Assembly (NCBI RefSeq): GCF_000970465.2
Contig: NZ_LAJE02000257.1
Location: forward strand, 1 to 64,000
DNA: 64,000 bases
Direction: 5' to 3'
DNA from: Devosia insulae DS-56
GTDB lineage: Bacteria > Pseudomonadota > Alphaproteobacteria > Rhizobiales > Devosiaceae
The notes beneath the pieces are model-generated. The model searched no databases, was not told the DNA's origin, and saw only the letters and a list, made by a program, of their open reading frames with translations. Below, piece by piece: positions 35,201-43,765 of the stretch (the first letter of the stretch is position 1; each line of letters opens with the position of its first letter). The position numbers were made by a program, and so were the translations under genes.

Positions 35201-36916
35201 TGTGCAACGAACTTTGACCCGGTCCGTGACGAAGCGCTGCTGTTTCGGGTATTGGCTATCGCACAGACAGTTAACGAAGACGCCAGAGCGAAGGTGCTGG
35301 CAGCGATCGCCATGCGATTGGCGCCAGACCAGGACGCGTTGGGCTCCAGGGTGATAGCGATGGCGGAAGAGCTCAGCCGGCTGACCACGTCCTCCTCTAC
35401 AATCGCAGCCATTGCCAAGCAATTTCCAGCCCAGAGGACGACAGGATTGCTTTCCAGGCAATTGCCCGGACCTGAAGAGGTGGACAAGCTCACTGGCTTG
35501 TTCTCGCTAGGCCTTTCAGAACTTGCCGGGTGCCTTTCCCCACGGGACCAACCTGAACTTGTGTTGCGTATGTTGAGTTTCGCCGCAGCGAAAGAGTATC
35601 ATAAGGCGAGGATCATAGCCGCAATCGCCGAAAAACTCGCGGTAGAGCCGAATGAGACATTAGAGAAACGAGCTCTCGCGGTTGCCGAGACTATCGGATG
35701 GCCGCATTCTGCAGTCGATTCTCTTGTTGCACTTGGCCGTTGCCTCGAAGGAGACGGGCGTGCCCAGATCATCCTGAAGGCGGTGAACTTGGCAAAGTCG
35801 GCGGCGGACGGTTGGACAAGGCGAAACAACCTGGCGCGGATCCGCGGCTATCTCGATCCTGCGCGTGACGCGAACATCCTCACAGAAATTCCGACACTCG
35901 AAGAACCATCGATGGAGAGCGATGACGAGGTTCGCGCACTCTTTGGTAACCTTGGCACCCAACCCGACAACCAGCGGGAACAGTCAATAACCCGCCTGCT
36001 TGACCTTGCTGAAATGCCTCAGCTTCGCTCAGTATATCCCCGGGACGTAATCATTCAGACCGCTGCATCGTATTGCCCGAAACCCTGCGCTGTGGCGCTG
36101 ATCCAGCGCATTGATCTGCTGCTTGTCGATATCAAGGATGAGCAGCCTAAAGCGAAGGCCTATGCGGCTCTGGCCCGTGCCACCGCTGGTGACAATACAA
36201 GGTACATCTCACTGGCGTTGGATGCCGCGGCAAAGATCGGATCAGACGCTACCCGGGATACGCTACTGCCTGACATCGTTGGTCTTGTCACCCCGGAGCA
36301 TGACAGCCAACTGGTCGCAAAGGCGCTCCGTGCCGTGGAAGCGATGGATTGGGAACGCTATAGGGCGCTGGCCCTTGCGTCGATTGCAGGCTGCCTGCCG
36401 CGAACCGAACGCCTGAGCACCCTGTCGCTGGCGCTCTCGGCAGCACAACAAACCGGCAGTGAAGAAGACACCTTCAACGGACTGTCAAACGTATTGCAGA
36501 GCATGGCCAAGGAAGATGCCTCAGACATCATACCGGGAGCATTGGAGATTGCGAACGGGCTGGAGTACCCGGAATGGCGATGCCGAGCGCTAGCCGAAAT
36601 TTCTACTCGCCTGGCTGCTGATCAACGGGACACGCTTCTTACCCAGGTTCTTGAGTTGGCAGAGACCGAAGACGATTGGACAATTTCGCGTATTATCAAT
36701 GCCGTTGTTGGACATCTAAAGCCAGAACTCGTGTCTGGACTGCTTGACCGCTTACCCAACCATATAGCTCGCCTGGAACGTCCCCAGGCGCTTTCGCTTC
36801 TGGCCAGCTGCGCCCCATACATCTACTCGAACTATGGTGAGTCGGTGACACTTGATATTGCCCAGACCATTGGTGATGTCTGCGACCGCTGGCCGTACCA
36901 TAGCGATCGGCCCTGA
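32267..36916 (+). CDS. STAND-type NTPase with N-terminal EAD-like domain and helical-repeat sensor
   Basis: 1549 aa using the TTG at 32267, which overlaps the protease stop (TTGA). Residues about 8-96 (LLDASDKRGLWEVLGRFDRQALKMALALLP..., LIDVAERDGWIDELISIVP) form a small helical EAD-like domain. P-loop: AVAGRGKTSLL (182-192); Walker B: LMIIDGLDETGGW (270-282); arginine-sensor region VSARRLMG. From about 620 to the end are many alpha-helical repeats with the recurring form ...A..IAE.L.P.....L...AL..AE.I..., about 40-50 residues each, as in STAND sensors. Expected role: recognise a trigger, oligomerise and activate the protease through EAD contact. Confidence 0.88.
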   Translation: MNEIRNSTLLDASDKRGLWEVLGRFDRQALKMALALLPVERKYEHLVVTGNLASEIHQLIDVAERDGWIDELISIVPEHTEGGRRAREILAKATERERLYGTSPELAENSDTASVEADEAQLPGYARSATSPEYDQSIRRFWRYYIGDEEDPVPFGGRDKELSELATWLKQPDAAPRLLITAVAGRGKTSLLAHWIKAIPTQQWRVVFAPISNRFETNQPAIVYEALAHQLARIAGERAGHFTHDLDRSYRARCLELLDRINAGTVPTLMIIDGLDETGGWSFSRNILAASGRMLRIVVSARRLMGDSADGRDWLDRIEWPHSTDRTKVLTVEPLSQEGVAQAVASMGPAAEPIAAKASTLAELVRLTQGEPLLVRQYAQMLGIEPGRTEAADLAGLESGYAGFFRHWFETQVGSPATDGHWANAVEVPLAVLTAAQGPLLHRDLERICAIATKDDAFHLSVAALQPLQRFLIGDGVSTGYTFQHPKFAEYFQTEYFKGGSMHNALAGIVTWCRSIVDGDARPDEIPDYVRNHYVSHLVAARAAPDAFEAILASRWQQIWLEQDAGTIRYVTDVETVKGYFRDAHHFEKGKRFAIMMRAALILSSLQSVGANIPWQLLTLLIRNGRMSVRQALHQLLRQDGSAQLYGLPPLFAVADPTTRKLILSEVEAFGSVRWYAEAFVGIAVQLPPAERSAILERMLSEIADLAEAESTYSSLYVGYVVEVLTAERDADLLMQCLSLTGSLESNFDQASLVKKIAERLSPECPLDLWSRTLSVVEKISESYWRSEALVSIAERVSPGHGAELVWRMVTIAGGLDDGADRATAFAAIARLIEPGHALCAIVLQAVEAISAEDDRALAARICARATVGDRFPPDRRADILSNAISAANGIGDLWPRAKVLLTVAELLRREGDAGLASALLSAAASIPWDDGAHARVKAVIAIAEHLDADHRTRVLADAVGAIGQLQRGNDKPYPLDVCATNFDPVRDEALLFRVLAIAQTVNEDARAKVLAAIAMRLAPDQDALGSRVIAMAEELSRLTTSSSTIAAIAKQFPAQRTTGLLSRQLPGPEEVDKLTGLFSLGLSELAGCLSPRDQPELVLRMLSFAAAKEYHKARIIAAIAEKLAVEPNETLEKRALAVAETIGWPHSAVDSLVALGRCLEGDGRAQIILKAVNLAKSAADGWTRRNNLARIRGYLDPARDANILTEIPTLEEPSMESDDEVRALFGNLGTQPDNQREQSITRLLDLAEMPQLRSVYPRDVIIQTAASYCPKPCAVALIQRIDLLLVDIKDEQPKAKAYAALARATAGDNTRYISLALDAAAKIGSDATRDTLLPDIVGLVTPEHDSQLVAKALRAVEAMDWERYRALALASIAGCLPRTERLSTLSLALSAAQQTGSEEDTFNGLSNVLQSMAKEDASDIIPGALEIANGLEYPEWRCRALAEISTRLAADQRDTLLTQVLELAETEDDWTISRIINAVVGHLKPELVSGLLDRLPNHIARLERPQALSLLASCAPYIYSNYGESVTLDIAQTIGDVCDRWPYHSDRP

Positions 36917-36927
36917 TCGTTCTGGGT

Positions 36928-37743
36928 TCAACCAGCCCCCAGATCCAGCCGGCAGCGTTGCCCGCCGGGGATGGTGCTGCCGGGGTTGGGCAGTTCGACG
37001 CGGACGCCGAAGGTGTTGGAGGCCGTGTCGAACACCGAGTCGACGACGATGATCCGGCCCTTGAGTTTGACCGGTTCCGGCCGGTCGATCTCGACCGTGA
37101 CGTCGGCGCCGAGCTTGGTGCCGGCCCAAAGCTCGGTGGGCAGATAGGCATCGACCAGCAGCGGGTCGGTCTGGACGATGGTGGCGATGATCGAGTCCTG
37201 GCGGACGAACTCGCCGACCTGGGTATCGATCGAGGTGACGACGCCGGCGATCGGCCCGTGAATGGTCATCCGATCCAGCATGGCCCGCTGCCGCACCAGT
37301 TCCTGCGCCGCCAGTTCGGCCTTGCGCTCTTCCCCGGCGAGATCGAGCCGGGTGATCTCCACCGCGGCCTCGAGCTCATCGATGCGCGAGCGGGTGACCG
37401 AACCGGACTTGAGCAAGGCACGGGAGCGCTCCAGCGTTGCCAGCGCCACGTCGAGCCGCTGGCGCTGCGCGGCAATCGCCTCGCCCGCGTCGGCCTCGGT
37501 TTCGGCAAGCCGGACATTGGCCTCCTCGACGGAGGACTCGAGCCGCGCCACCGGCTGGCCGGCTTCCACCGGGTCGCCGCGCCGCACCTGCATATCGGCG
37601 AGGAGACCGGTGACCGGGCTGCCGAGTTTGACCGTCCGCGCCGGGCTCGCCACGCAATCGAACAACCCGGTGATGCTGTCCTGCGCCGCGACCGGGGCAG
37701 CAAGGCTGAAGCCGAGCAACAGGCAGAGAGCGGCGAGCCGCAT
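36928..37743 (-). CDS. HlyD-family periplasmic adaptor (short)
   Basis: 271 aa, ATG at 37743, signal peptide at residues 1-21 (MRLAALCLLLGFSLAAPVAAQ). Membrane-fusion-protein architecture: a lipoyl-like half (VKLGSPVTGLLADMQVRRGDPVEAGQPVARLES), a long helical hairpin (VEEANVRLAETEADAGEAI... to about 165), the second lipoyl half (IHGPIAGVVTSIDTQVGEFV) and a beta-barrel domain. Last gene of the export cluster, 2 bp after the SecA-like gene. It probably bridges inner-membrane parts to the outer-membrane barrel. Confidence 0.88.
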   Translation of the reverse strand: MRLAALCLLLGFSLAAPVAAQDSITGLFDCVASPARTVKLGSPVTGLLADMQVRRGDPVEAGQPVARLESSVEEANVRLAETEADAGEAIAAQRQRLDVALATLERSRALLKSGSVTRSRIDELEAAVEITRLDLAGEERKAELAAQELVRQRAMLDRMTIHGPIAGVVTSIDTQVGEFVRQDSIIATIVQTDPLLVDAYLPTELWAGTKLGADVTVEIDRPEPVKLKGRIIVVDSVFDTASNTFGVRVELPNPGSTIPGGQRCRLDLGAG

Positions 37744-37745
37744 GC

Positions 37746-39740
37746 TTATTCTCCACGTCCTGAGAAGGCGAGGGTCTTGGCCTGTTGCGCATCGCTGCGC
37801 AAGAGCGACCGCCGCATGCCGGCATGGGTGCGCTCGAGACGCAGCTGCGCCAGGTTGATGCAGAACGCCGCGCCGCGCGAGCCGAGCACCGCCAAGAAGC
37901 CGCGCGCCATGCCGGCCAGCCACTTGCCGCCGCCATCGACGAGGATTGGATCCTCGACCGAGAGGATCGGCTCGAAGCGGCCACGTTGCCCCTGGCGGCC
38001 GCTGCGCCCGGCGAGCTGCCGGTCGATGCGGCGCGCTTCGTGCCGCTCGATCATCACCACATGCAGGCCGCCCAGTTCCTCGACGCCGGGGCCGAGCTTG
38101 ATGTCGGTCCCCCGCCCGGCCATGTTGGTGGCGATGGTGATGGCGCCGCGATTGCCGGCTCCGGCGACGATCTCGGCTTCGGTTGCATCCTGCCGGGCGT
38201 TGAGCACCTGATGCGGCAGGCCCGCCTCGCCGAGGCGCCTGCCGGCTTCGATCGAGGAGGCGACCGACCGGGTGCCGATCAGCACCGGGGCGCCACGCTC
38301 ATGCAATTGCCTGACACGCTCGATGACGGCCTGCCAGTGGCGCTCGGCCGAACCATGGACGCTGGCGGGCACCGTCACCCGCTGCAGCTTGCGATGCGTG
38401 GGGATGGGGACCACGTCCAGGCCATAGACCAGCTTCAGTTCGCCGGCCACCTGGCTTGCCGTGCCGGTGAGCCCGCCCAGATACTGGTAGCGACGAAAGA
38501 AACGCTGGTAGGTCATGCGGGCCAGGGTGCGCCGCGCCATACTGGGCTCCAGCCCTTCCTTGACCTCGACCAGCTGGTGGAGGCCATCGCTCCAGCTGCG
38601 ATCCGGCATGGCGCGGCCGGTATGCTCGTCGATGATCACCACCTTGCCTTCGCGCACCATGTAATGGTGGTCGCGATGGAACAGCCGGATGGCCGAGATC
38701 GCCTGGCGGATCAGCTCTTCGCGCCGGATCACACCACGCCACTGCTCGCCGCGCCCCTGGGCGAAATCGGCGATGGTTTCACGGCCGGCCGGCGTCAGTC
38801 CGACGCGATGCTCGAGCGCCACGATCTCGTAATCGCGCCCCTGCTGCAGCAGTTCGGCCAGCCTGAGCGCCTCCTCAGCCGAGGCCAGGTCGAATGGCAA
38901 CGGCGCACTCTCCGAGATGATCAGCGGGGTGCGCGCCTCGTCGACCAGCACGCTGTCCGCCTCGTCGACGATGGCAGCGACGAGGCCGCGCATCCGGAGC
39001 TTCTTCTGCCGCGTGTCTTCGCCGCGCAAGGCCTCGAAACGCAGCCGCGTATCGCCGTCGCCATCGCCGAGCACCAGCCGGTCGCGCAGGGCGTCGAAGG
39101 TCAGTTCCTTGTTGGTGCAGTAAACGATGTCGCAGGCATAGGCGGCCTGCCGCTCGGCCAGCTGCTGGCCGGAAATGACGATCCCGAGCGTAAAGCCGAG
39201 CCGGCTGAACAATGGCTCGCCGAGCTCGGCATCGCGCTCGGCGAGATAATCGTTGACGGTGACCACGTGCACGGGCCGGCCGGCGAGGGCAGTGAGCGCC
39301 GCGGCCATCGCGGCGGTCATGGTCTTGCCTTCGCCGGTGGCCATTTCGGCGATGTGGCCGGCCATCAGCGTCGCCGCTCCGAGCAGCTGCACGTCATAGG
39401 CCCGGTTGCCGAGGGTGCGACGGGTCACCTCGCGGATCAGCGCCAGCGCTTCGGCGCGCAGCGGCATCTTCTCGACGCCCTGGCGCCTGAGGCGCATCGA
39501 CACGTCGCGGGCCGCGCGGTCGAGGGCCGCGTCATCGAGCCCGCTGAACTGCGGCTCCAGCTTGCCGGCGACCCGCACGGCATGCTGCAGCGCCAAGAGG
39601 TGCCGGCGCGCAAAGGGCAGGCTGAGGCGGGCCAGCAGCGCATGGGCGTGCTTGTCGAGCCCCTTGCGTTCCGGCGGCAGCACCACCGGATAGGGTTTCA
39701 GCGCCGGCAGCGCGAAGCTCGAGGCGGGCGCGTCAGGCAC
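37746..39740 (-). CDS. shortened SecA-like preprotein translocase ATPase
   Basis: 664 aa from a GTG at 39740, overlapping the M50 gene stop by 8 bp; longer starts lie inside that gene. SecA motor motifs: MATGEGKT (136-140 for GEGKT), TVNDYLAERDAE, DEADSVLVDEARTPLI (DEAD 259-262), VIIDEHTGRAMPDRSWSDGLHQ, GLTGTA, ATNMAGRGTDI and GRSGRQGQRG. Canonical SecA is about 850-950 aa; here most of the helical scaffold, wing and zinc-binding C-tail are gone, and the preprotein-binding domain is reduced. It is therefore a specialised SecA, not the housekeeping copy. The cluster has no secY. Likely role: push or prime the giant protein during export. Confidence 0.9.
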   Translation of the reverse strand: MPDAPASSFALPALKPYPVVLPPERKGLDKHAHALLARLSLPFARRHLLALQHAVRVAGKLEPQFSGLDDAALDRAARDVSMRLRRQGVEKMPLRAEALALIREVTRRTLGNRAYDVQLLGAATLMAGHIAEMATGEGKTMTAAMAAALTALAGRPVHVVTVNDYLAERDAELGEPLFSRLGFTLGIVISGQQLAERQAAYACDIVYCTNKELTFDALRDRLVLGDGDGDTRLRFEALRGEDTRQKKLRMRGLVAAIVDEADSVLVDEARTPLIISESAPLPFDLASAEEALRLAELLQQGRDYEIVALEHRVGLTPAGRETIADFAQGRGEQWRGVIRREELIRQAISAIRLFHRDHHYMVREGKVVIIDEHTGRAMPDRSWSDGLHQLVEVKEGLEPSMARRTLARMTYQRFFRRYQYLGGLTGTASQVAGELKLVYGLDVVPIPTHRKLQRVTVPASVHGSAERHWQAVIERVRQLHERGAPVLIGTRSVASSIEAGRRLGEAGLPHQVLNARQDATEAEIVAGAGNRGAITIATNMAGRGTDIKLGPGVEELGGLHVVMIERHEARRIDRQLAGRSGRQGQRGRFEPILSVEDPILVDGGGKWLAGMARGFLAVLGSRGAAFCINLAQLRLERTHAGMRRSLLRSDAQQAKTLAFSGRGE

Positions 39741-41877
39741 CGAACACCCGCAGCAGCGTCTGCCGTACGGCACGCTGCAGCCTCTGATAGACCGGCTCGG
39801 CGCCATGGTCGAAGCGCACATAGGCGCGCGCCCCATAGGCGAGGAGCCCCTCGGGGCGCTTGGTCGTGACGTCGATCACGAACAGCCGCTCGAGCGCCAC
39901 GGGCGTGCCGTCGGCGCTGTGGGTGACGGCGATGTCGCCGCCGGCTCGCGCCGCGAGGGCGAGGCTGGGCAGATCGTTCTGCCCCGTCGGCACTTCCCGG
40001 GTGACACTGCCCGGCAAGGCGGCACCCGGATCAAAGGAATAGCGCACCTCGACGCCGTCGGTGCGGGCCCGCACCAGATCGACCTCGGATTGCGGAATCA
40101 CCACCCGGATGATCGGGTCTTCCGAACTCACGACATAGCCCAGCAGTTCGCCCTGACGGACGTAGCGGCCGACAAGGTTGGGACCGACAGCGATGAACCG
40201 CCCGCCGGCCCGGGCGGAAACCAGCAGCGCCGCCTCGCGCGTGTCGAGGTCGCGGCGCTGCGCCGCGACGTGGTCGCGCTGCTGCAGCGTTTCGGCCGCC
40301 TGCACGCGATCGGTGAACTGCAGGGCCTCGTAACGCAGGTCGAGCTCGGCGAGACGCGCGTCGATCACCGCGCGCCGGGCCGCGATGCCGGCATCCTCGA
40401 GCTGCAGCAGCGGGGCGCCAGCAGCAACGCTCGAGCCATCGGCGGCCATGAACTCTGTGACGATGCCGGCCGTGCCGGCCCGCACCTCGTCCTCACCCGG
40501 CAACCAGACGACGCCCTGCGCCACCGTGGCATAGGGCAGCGGCAACAGCCCGAGCAGGATCACGCACAGAGCCAGCGCCGCGCCGCTCACCGTCAGGGCG
40601 CGGCGGCGCTTGTTGTGCAGGGCCGGCGACGAGAACAGGTAGCCGAGCATCTTGGCTACCGGGATGACGAAGGTGGTGGAGAGCGTGAGGATCGCCAGCA
40701 GCACGCCGATGAAGAACAGCTGGGTGGCGATGAGCAGCGCGATGCCGAGGCTCAAGACGATGCGGTAGATGAAGGCGAGGATGGCATAAAAGAACAGCCA
40801 GACCCGCTCCGAGGGCTCATGCGAGGGGTTCTCGGTCTGGGTCAGCCCGAAGGCATAGCGCTGCACCAGGTAGCCGATATAGCGGTTGGCCCGGGTGGCG
40901 AGATTGGGGATCTCCAGCCAATCCATGAACACGTAATAGCCGTCGAAGCGGAGCAGCGGATTGCCATTGAATAACAGGGTCGAGACGCCGCCGATCAGCA
41001 TGACGCTGAAGGCGATTTCGCGCGCCAATCCGGGCTCGGCGCTGGCCCAGAAGATGGCCGCGAGCGCCGCGAGGCCGAACTCGACCATGATGCCGGCGCC
41101 GCTGACCACGATGCGCTGCCACTTGCTGGCGAAGGCGGTGGCGGCGGTGGCATCGACATAGGGCGCCGGCACGAGGATCAGCAGCATCAGGCCGAACTCG
41201 TGCACATGGCCACCGAACACCTTGGCGGCATAGGCGTGCCCGGCCTCGTGCAGCGCCTTCACCACCGGGTAGGCGAGGGCAATCATGGCGAGGTTGCCGG
41301 CGCTCATCAGCTGACCGCCGGCGGCGGCCTGCAGCGCACCCCAGTTGAGGGCGACGACAACGAGGCCTGATATCACCAGCGCAATCCAGGCGAGCAGCCC
41401 GTAGATGGTGAAGATCGGTCGCACCAACCAGGCGGTGGCTTCAAGGAAGCGGTCCGGATCCCATAGCGGCAGGCGCAGCGCCAGGGGGTTCTTCAGCCGC
41501 GACATGACATTGGTGCGCGCGGTCTTGGCCGAACGCTCCGCCAGCTCGGTGAAATCGGGCGGCAATTCGGTCTGCAGCAGGTCCGCGGCATGCAGCTGCG
41601 ACAGCAGCAGGATCATCTCATCCTGGGTCGGCGGATCGTCGCCGGCCTTCTGGCCCACCATGTCCCAGATCTGTTCCATGCTGCGCCGGCCATCCATCAG
41701 CGCTACAGCCAGGTTGGCGGCGGAAGACAGCCGATGGAACTTGCCGTTCTGCTGGTCCTCGAGCACGTACCAGATGCGGCGCCGGAAGCGCTGGCGATGG
41801 ATGCGCGCCTGGCCGCGCAGCCGCGGCTGCAGGCCACTGACGCGATACCACGAGGAGCTGAACAGCGACTGGGCCAT
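39733..41877 (-). CDS. M50-type membrane metalloprotease fused to HlyD, with PqqD-like N-domain
   Basis: 714 aa from the ATG at 41877. Residues about 30-105 (RRIWYVLEDQQNGKFHRLSSAANLAVALMDGRRSMEQIW...) look like a PqqD/RRE-type winged-helix domain. Residues about 145-450 form a multi-spanning M50 peptidase with HEAGH (210-214) and NGNPLLRFDG (about 304-313), the zinc ligands. After a last membrane helix (about 425-450) comes an HlyD-like periplasmic part with lipoyl and coiled-coil features (AAGAPLLQLEDAGIAARRA, FIAVGPNLVGRYVRQGELLGYV). Proteins of this type are annotated as peptide zinc metalloproteases in RiPP and export loci. A role in processing or pulling the giant protein is inferred. 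Confidence 0.88.
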   Translation of the reverse strand: MAQSLFSSSWYRVSGLQPRLRGQARIHRQRFRRRIWYVLEDQQNGKFHRLSSAANLAVALMDGRRSMEQIWDMVGQKAGDDPPTQDEMILLLSQLHAADLLQTELPPDFTELAERSAKTARTNVMSRLKNPLALRLPLWDPDRFLEATAWLVRPIFTIYGLLAWIALVISGLVVVALNWGALQAAAGGQLMSAGNLAMIALAYPVVKALHEAGHAYAAKVFGGHVHEFGLMLLILVPAPYVDATAATAFASKWQRIVVSGAGIMVEFGLAALAAIFWASAEPGLAREIAFSVMLIGGVSTLLFNGNPLLRFDGYYVFMDWLEIPNLATRANRYIGYLVQRYAFGLTQTENPSHEPSERVWLFFYAILAFIYRIVLSLGIALLIATQLFFIGVLLAILTLSTTFVIPVAKMLGYLFSSPALHNKRRRALTVSGAALALCVILLGLLPLPYATVAQGVVWLPGEDEVRAGTAGIVTEFMAADGSSVAAGAPLLQLEDAGIAARRAVIDARLAELDLRYEALQFTDRVQAAETLQQRDHVAAQRRDLDTREAALLVSARAGGRFIAVGPNLVGRYVRQGELLGYVVSSEDPIIRVVIPQSEVDLVRARTDGVEVRYSFDPGAALPGSVTREVPTGQNDLPSLALAARAGGDIAVTHSADGTPVALERLFVIDVTTKRPEGLLAYGARAYVRFDHGAEPVYQRLQRAVRQTLLRVFGA

Positions 41878-41884
41878 GGCGCGC

Positions 41885-43753
41885 CTACGGCACCAGCCGC
41901 CACCAGACGAGGCCCATCCAGTCGAGGAAGGGCCTGAGCCAGATGGCAATCACCGGCCGGCGATCGATCGCCACCCGGGCAACGCCGGTCATCCCGGGTC
42001 GCAGGCGGGACAGGTCGCCCGCTATGGTGGCTTCGACCCGGAAGCCGACGCCGCCGGCGTGTTCCAGCGCTACCGGGGTGATGCGATCGATGACGATCGG
42101 GATGGGTTCTTCGGGCAGCGAGGCGAACACCGCTTCGCCGGGCTGGCCGACCGTGAGCTCGCCGATATCGCGTTCGCCCACTGTCACCACGACGCGATAG
42201 CCCGAGAGCGGCGAGAGTTCGAACAGCGTTTCACCGCGCCCGACGGAGGCGCCGATCCGCTGGGAGAGGTCACCGCGCACCACCAGGCCATCGAATGGGG
42301 CGATCAGCCGGGTGCGGGCGATCTGCTCGTCGATAAGGCGGATCTGCGCGTCGGCCTGCTCGATCTGGGTTTTGACGATATTGATATTGGCCGGCTGCCG
42401 CGAGGCCAGCGCGCGATCATATTCGAACTGGTGCTGCTGCCGCTCGGTGACCCAGCGCAGCCGCTCGAGGCTGAGCTCGCGATCCTCGAGGCTGGCGAGT
42501 TCCTGCCCGGCTTTGACCAGGTCGCCGGCACGGGCGGACGCGGTCTGCACGTACCCATCATAGGCGGAAACCACGGAGCGCCGTTCGGCCGGCTCCAACT
42601 GCGCGTCGGCGACGACATGAAACGTATCGGTCCAGAACGACAGTACCGCCACGGCGAGGAGCGCGAGGAGCGCCACCATTTTGCGGCCCAGATGCCCCGG
42701 GCCGAGCAGCTTTGTCAGTTGCTGGGTCAGGCTGTCCCAGGCCTTGACCACCAGCCAGCGGTCATTGCGGCGCTTCTCGGTCAGCACCGGGCCTAGGGCA
42801 GCCGCCACGACGCTGAGCAGGCGCACCGTCTCCTCGTCGAACGGCTGCTCCACCGGGCGCTCGAAACAGATGGCGCCGGCAAAGCTGTCGACCACCAGCA
42901 GCGGCACGGTGAGGATGTTGCCACCCTTGTGGGCGGCGGCGAGCGCGGCATGCGCGGTGGTGAACACCACGTCCTCGGGGGCCGGCGGGTAGCGCAGGAT
43001 CGACTTCTGGTCGATGGCCTCGTCCATCGCGCCGCTGATCTGCTGTACCAGCTGGATGCGGGTGGAGAAGGTCGAGGTGTGCGAGATGGCGGCGACGCGG
43101 CTGCGGCCCCAGCGCACGAAGCCAAGGCTGACGCGCGAGCAGCCGAAACGCAGCGCCATTTCGGTCACCGCCGCCAGCGCCGCGGTGCGGAAATCGCCGC
43201 GATCGACCACGGTGGCGAGCAGCTCGAGCGTAGCGCGCGACCGATCGCGCTCCCCACGCAGGTCCGCATCGCCATCGCGCTGGAAATATTCCCGCAGCCA
43301 GGCGATGCTCCATTGCAGCTGGCGCATCTGCCGGGCCGGCGCCTCGGCATCGTCATCGACACTAAGCGCCACCACGGCGACGGCAACGGGCTTGCCGCCC
43401 GCCTCCACCGGCTGGGCAATGACCCGGCGCGAGCGCGCGCCACGACCGGCCTGGCGCAGCACCGGGCGCTGCTCGGCGACCGCCAAAGCGGCGAGACTTT
43501 CGAGATCGGCAATCGCCGCGTTGGCCGGCCATATCGCCAGCGGCTTCAGCCCGCCCGCTGCGATCTCGAACACGGCACTCGCGCGTACGCCAGCCAACTG
43601 CTGCGCCTGCAGCGTCAGGAAGGCGGCTGCGAAGCCCTGTGGCTCGTCGGAACCAAGGAGCTGCCGCCAGAGCGCGCCGTCGGAGGAGCTGGCCGGGCGC
43701 GCGACGATGTCAGCCTCGTCGCCATCCTCCAGCGCCTGGCGTCGGTCGCTCAT
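41885..43753 (-). CDS. GAF-domain HlyD family adaptor
   Basis: 622 aa. Cytoplasmic N-terminal half (about 160-335) contains a GAF domain (LELLATVVDRGDFRTAALAAVTEMALRFGCSRVSLGFV... to DSFAGAICFERP...VRLLSVVAAALGPVL). One membrane helix follows near 370-395 (MVALLALLAVAVLSFW). Then a periplasmic HlyD region: lipoyl half-motifs VQTASARAGDLVKAGQELASL and LIAPFDGLVVRGDLSQRIG around a coiled coil, and a beta-barrel domain. The fusion allows an intracellular signal, or the ATPase, to influence the adaptor. 7 bp ahead of the M50 gene. Confidence 0.9.
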   Translation of the reverse strand: MSDRRQALEDGDEADIVARPASSSDGALWRQLLGSDEPQGFAAAFLTLQAQQLAGVRASAVFEIAAGGLKPLAIWPANAAIADLESLAALAVAEQRPVLRQAGRGARSRRVIAQPVEAGGKPVAVAVVALSVDDDAEAPARQMRQLQWSIAWLREYFQRDGDADLRGERDRSRATLELLATVVDRGDFRTAALAAVTEMALRFGCSRVSLGFVRWGRSRVAAISHTSTFSTRIQLVQQISGAMDEAIDQKSILRYPPAPEDVVFTTAHAALAAAHKGGNILTVPLLVVDSFAGAICFERPVEQPFDEETVRLLSVVAAALGPVLTEKRRNDRWLVVKAWDSLTQQLTKLLGPGHLGRKMVALLALLAVAVLSFWTDTFHVVADAQLEPAERRSVVSAYDGYVQTASARAGDLVKAGQELASLEDRELSLERLRWVTERQQHQFEYDRALASRQPANINIVKTQIEQADAQIRLIDEQIARTRLIAPFDGLVVRGDLSQRIGASVGRGETLFELSPLSGYRVVVTVGERDIGELTVGQPGEAVFASLPEEPIPIVIDRITPVALEHAGGVGFRVEATIAGDLSRLRPGMTGVARVAIDRRPVIAIWLRPFLDWMGLVWWRLVP

Positions 43754-43765
43754 GGCATTTCTGGC

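Noticed and set aside
37743-37923. Longer start for the short HlyD gene at 37923
   Set aside because: It would lie inside the SecA-like gene; the ATG at 37743 gives a clean signal peptide.
37785-39869. 694-codon plus-strand open frame opposite the SecA-like gene
   Set aside because: The minus strand encodes all SecA motor motifs; the plus frame has no recognisable motif.
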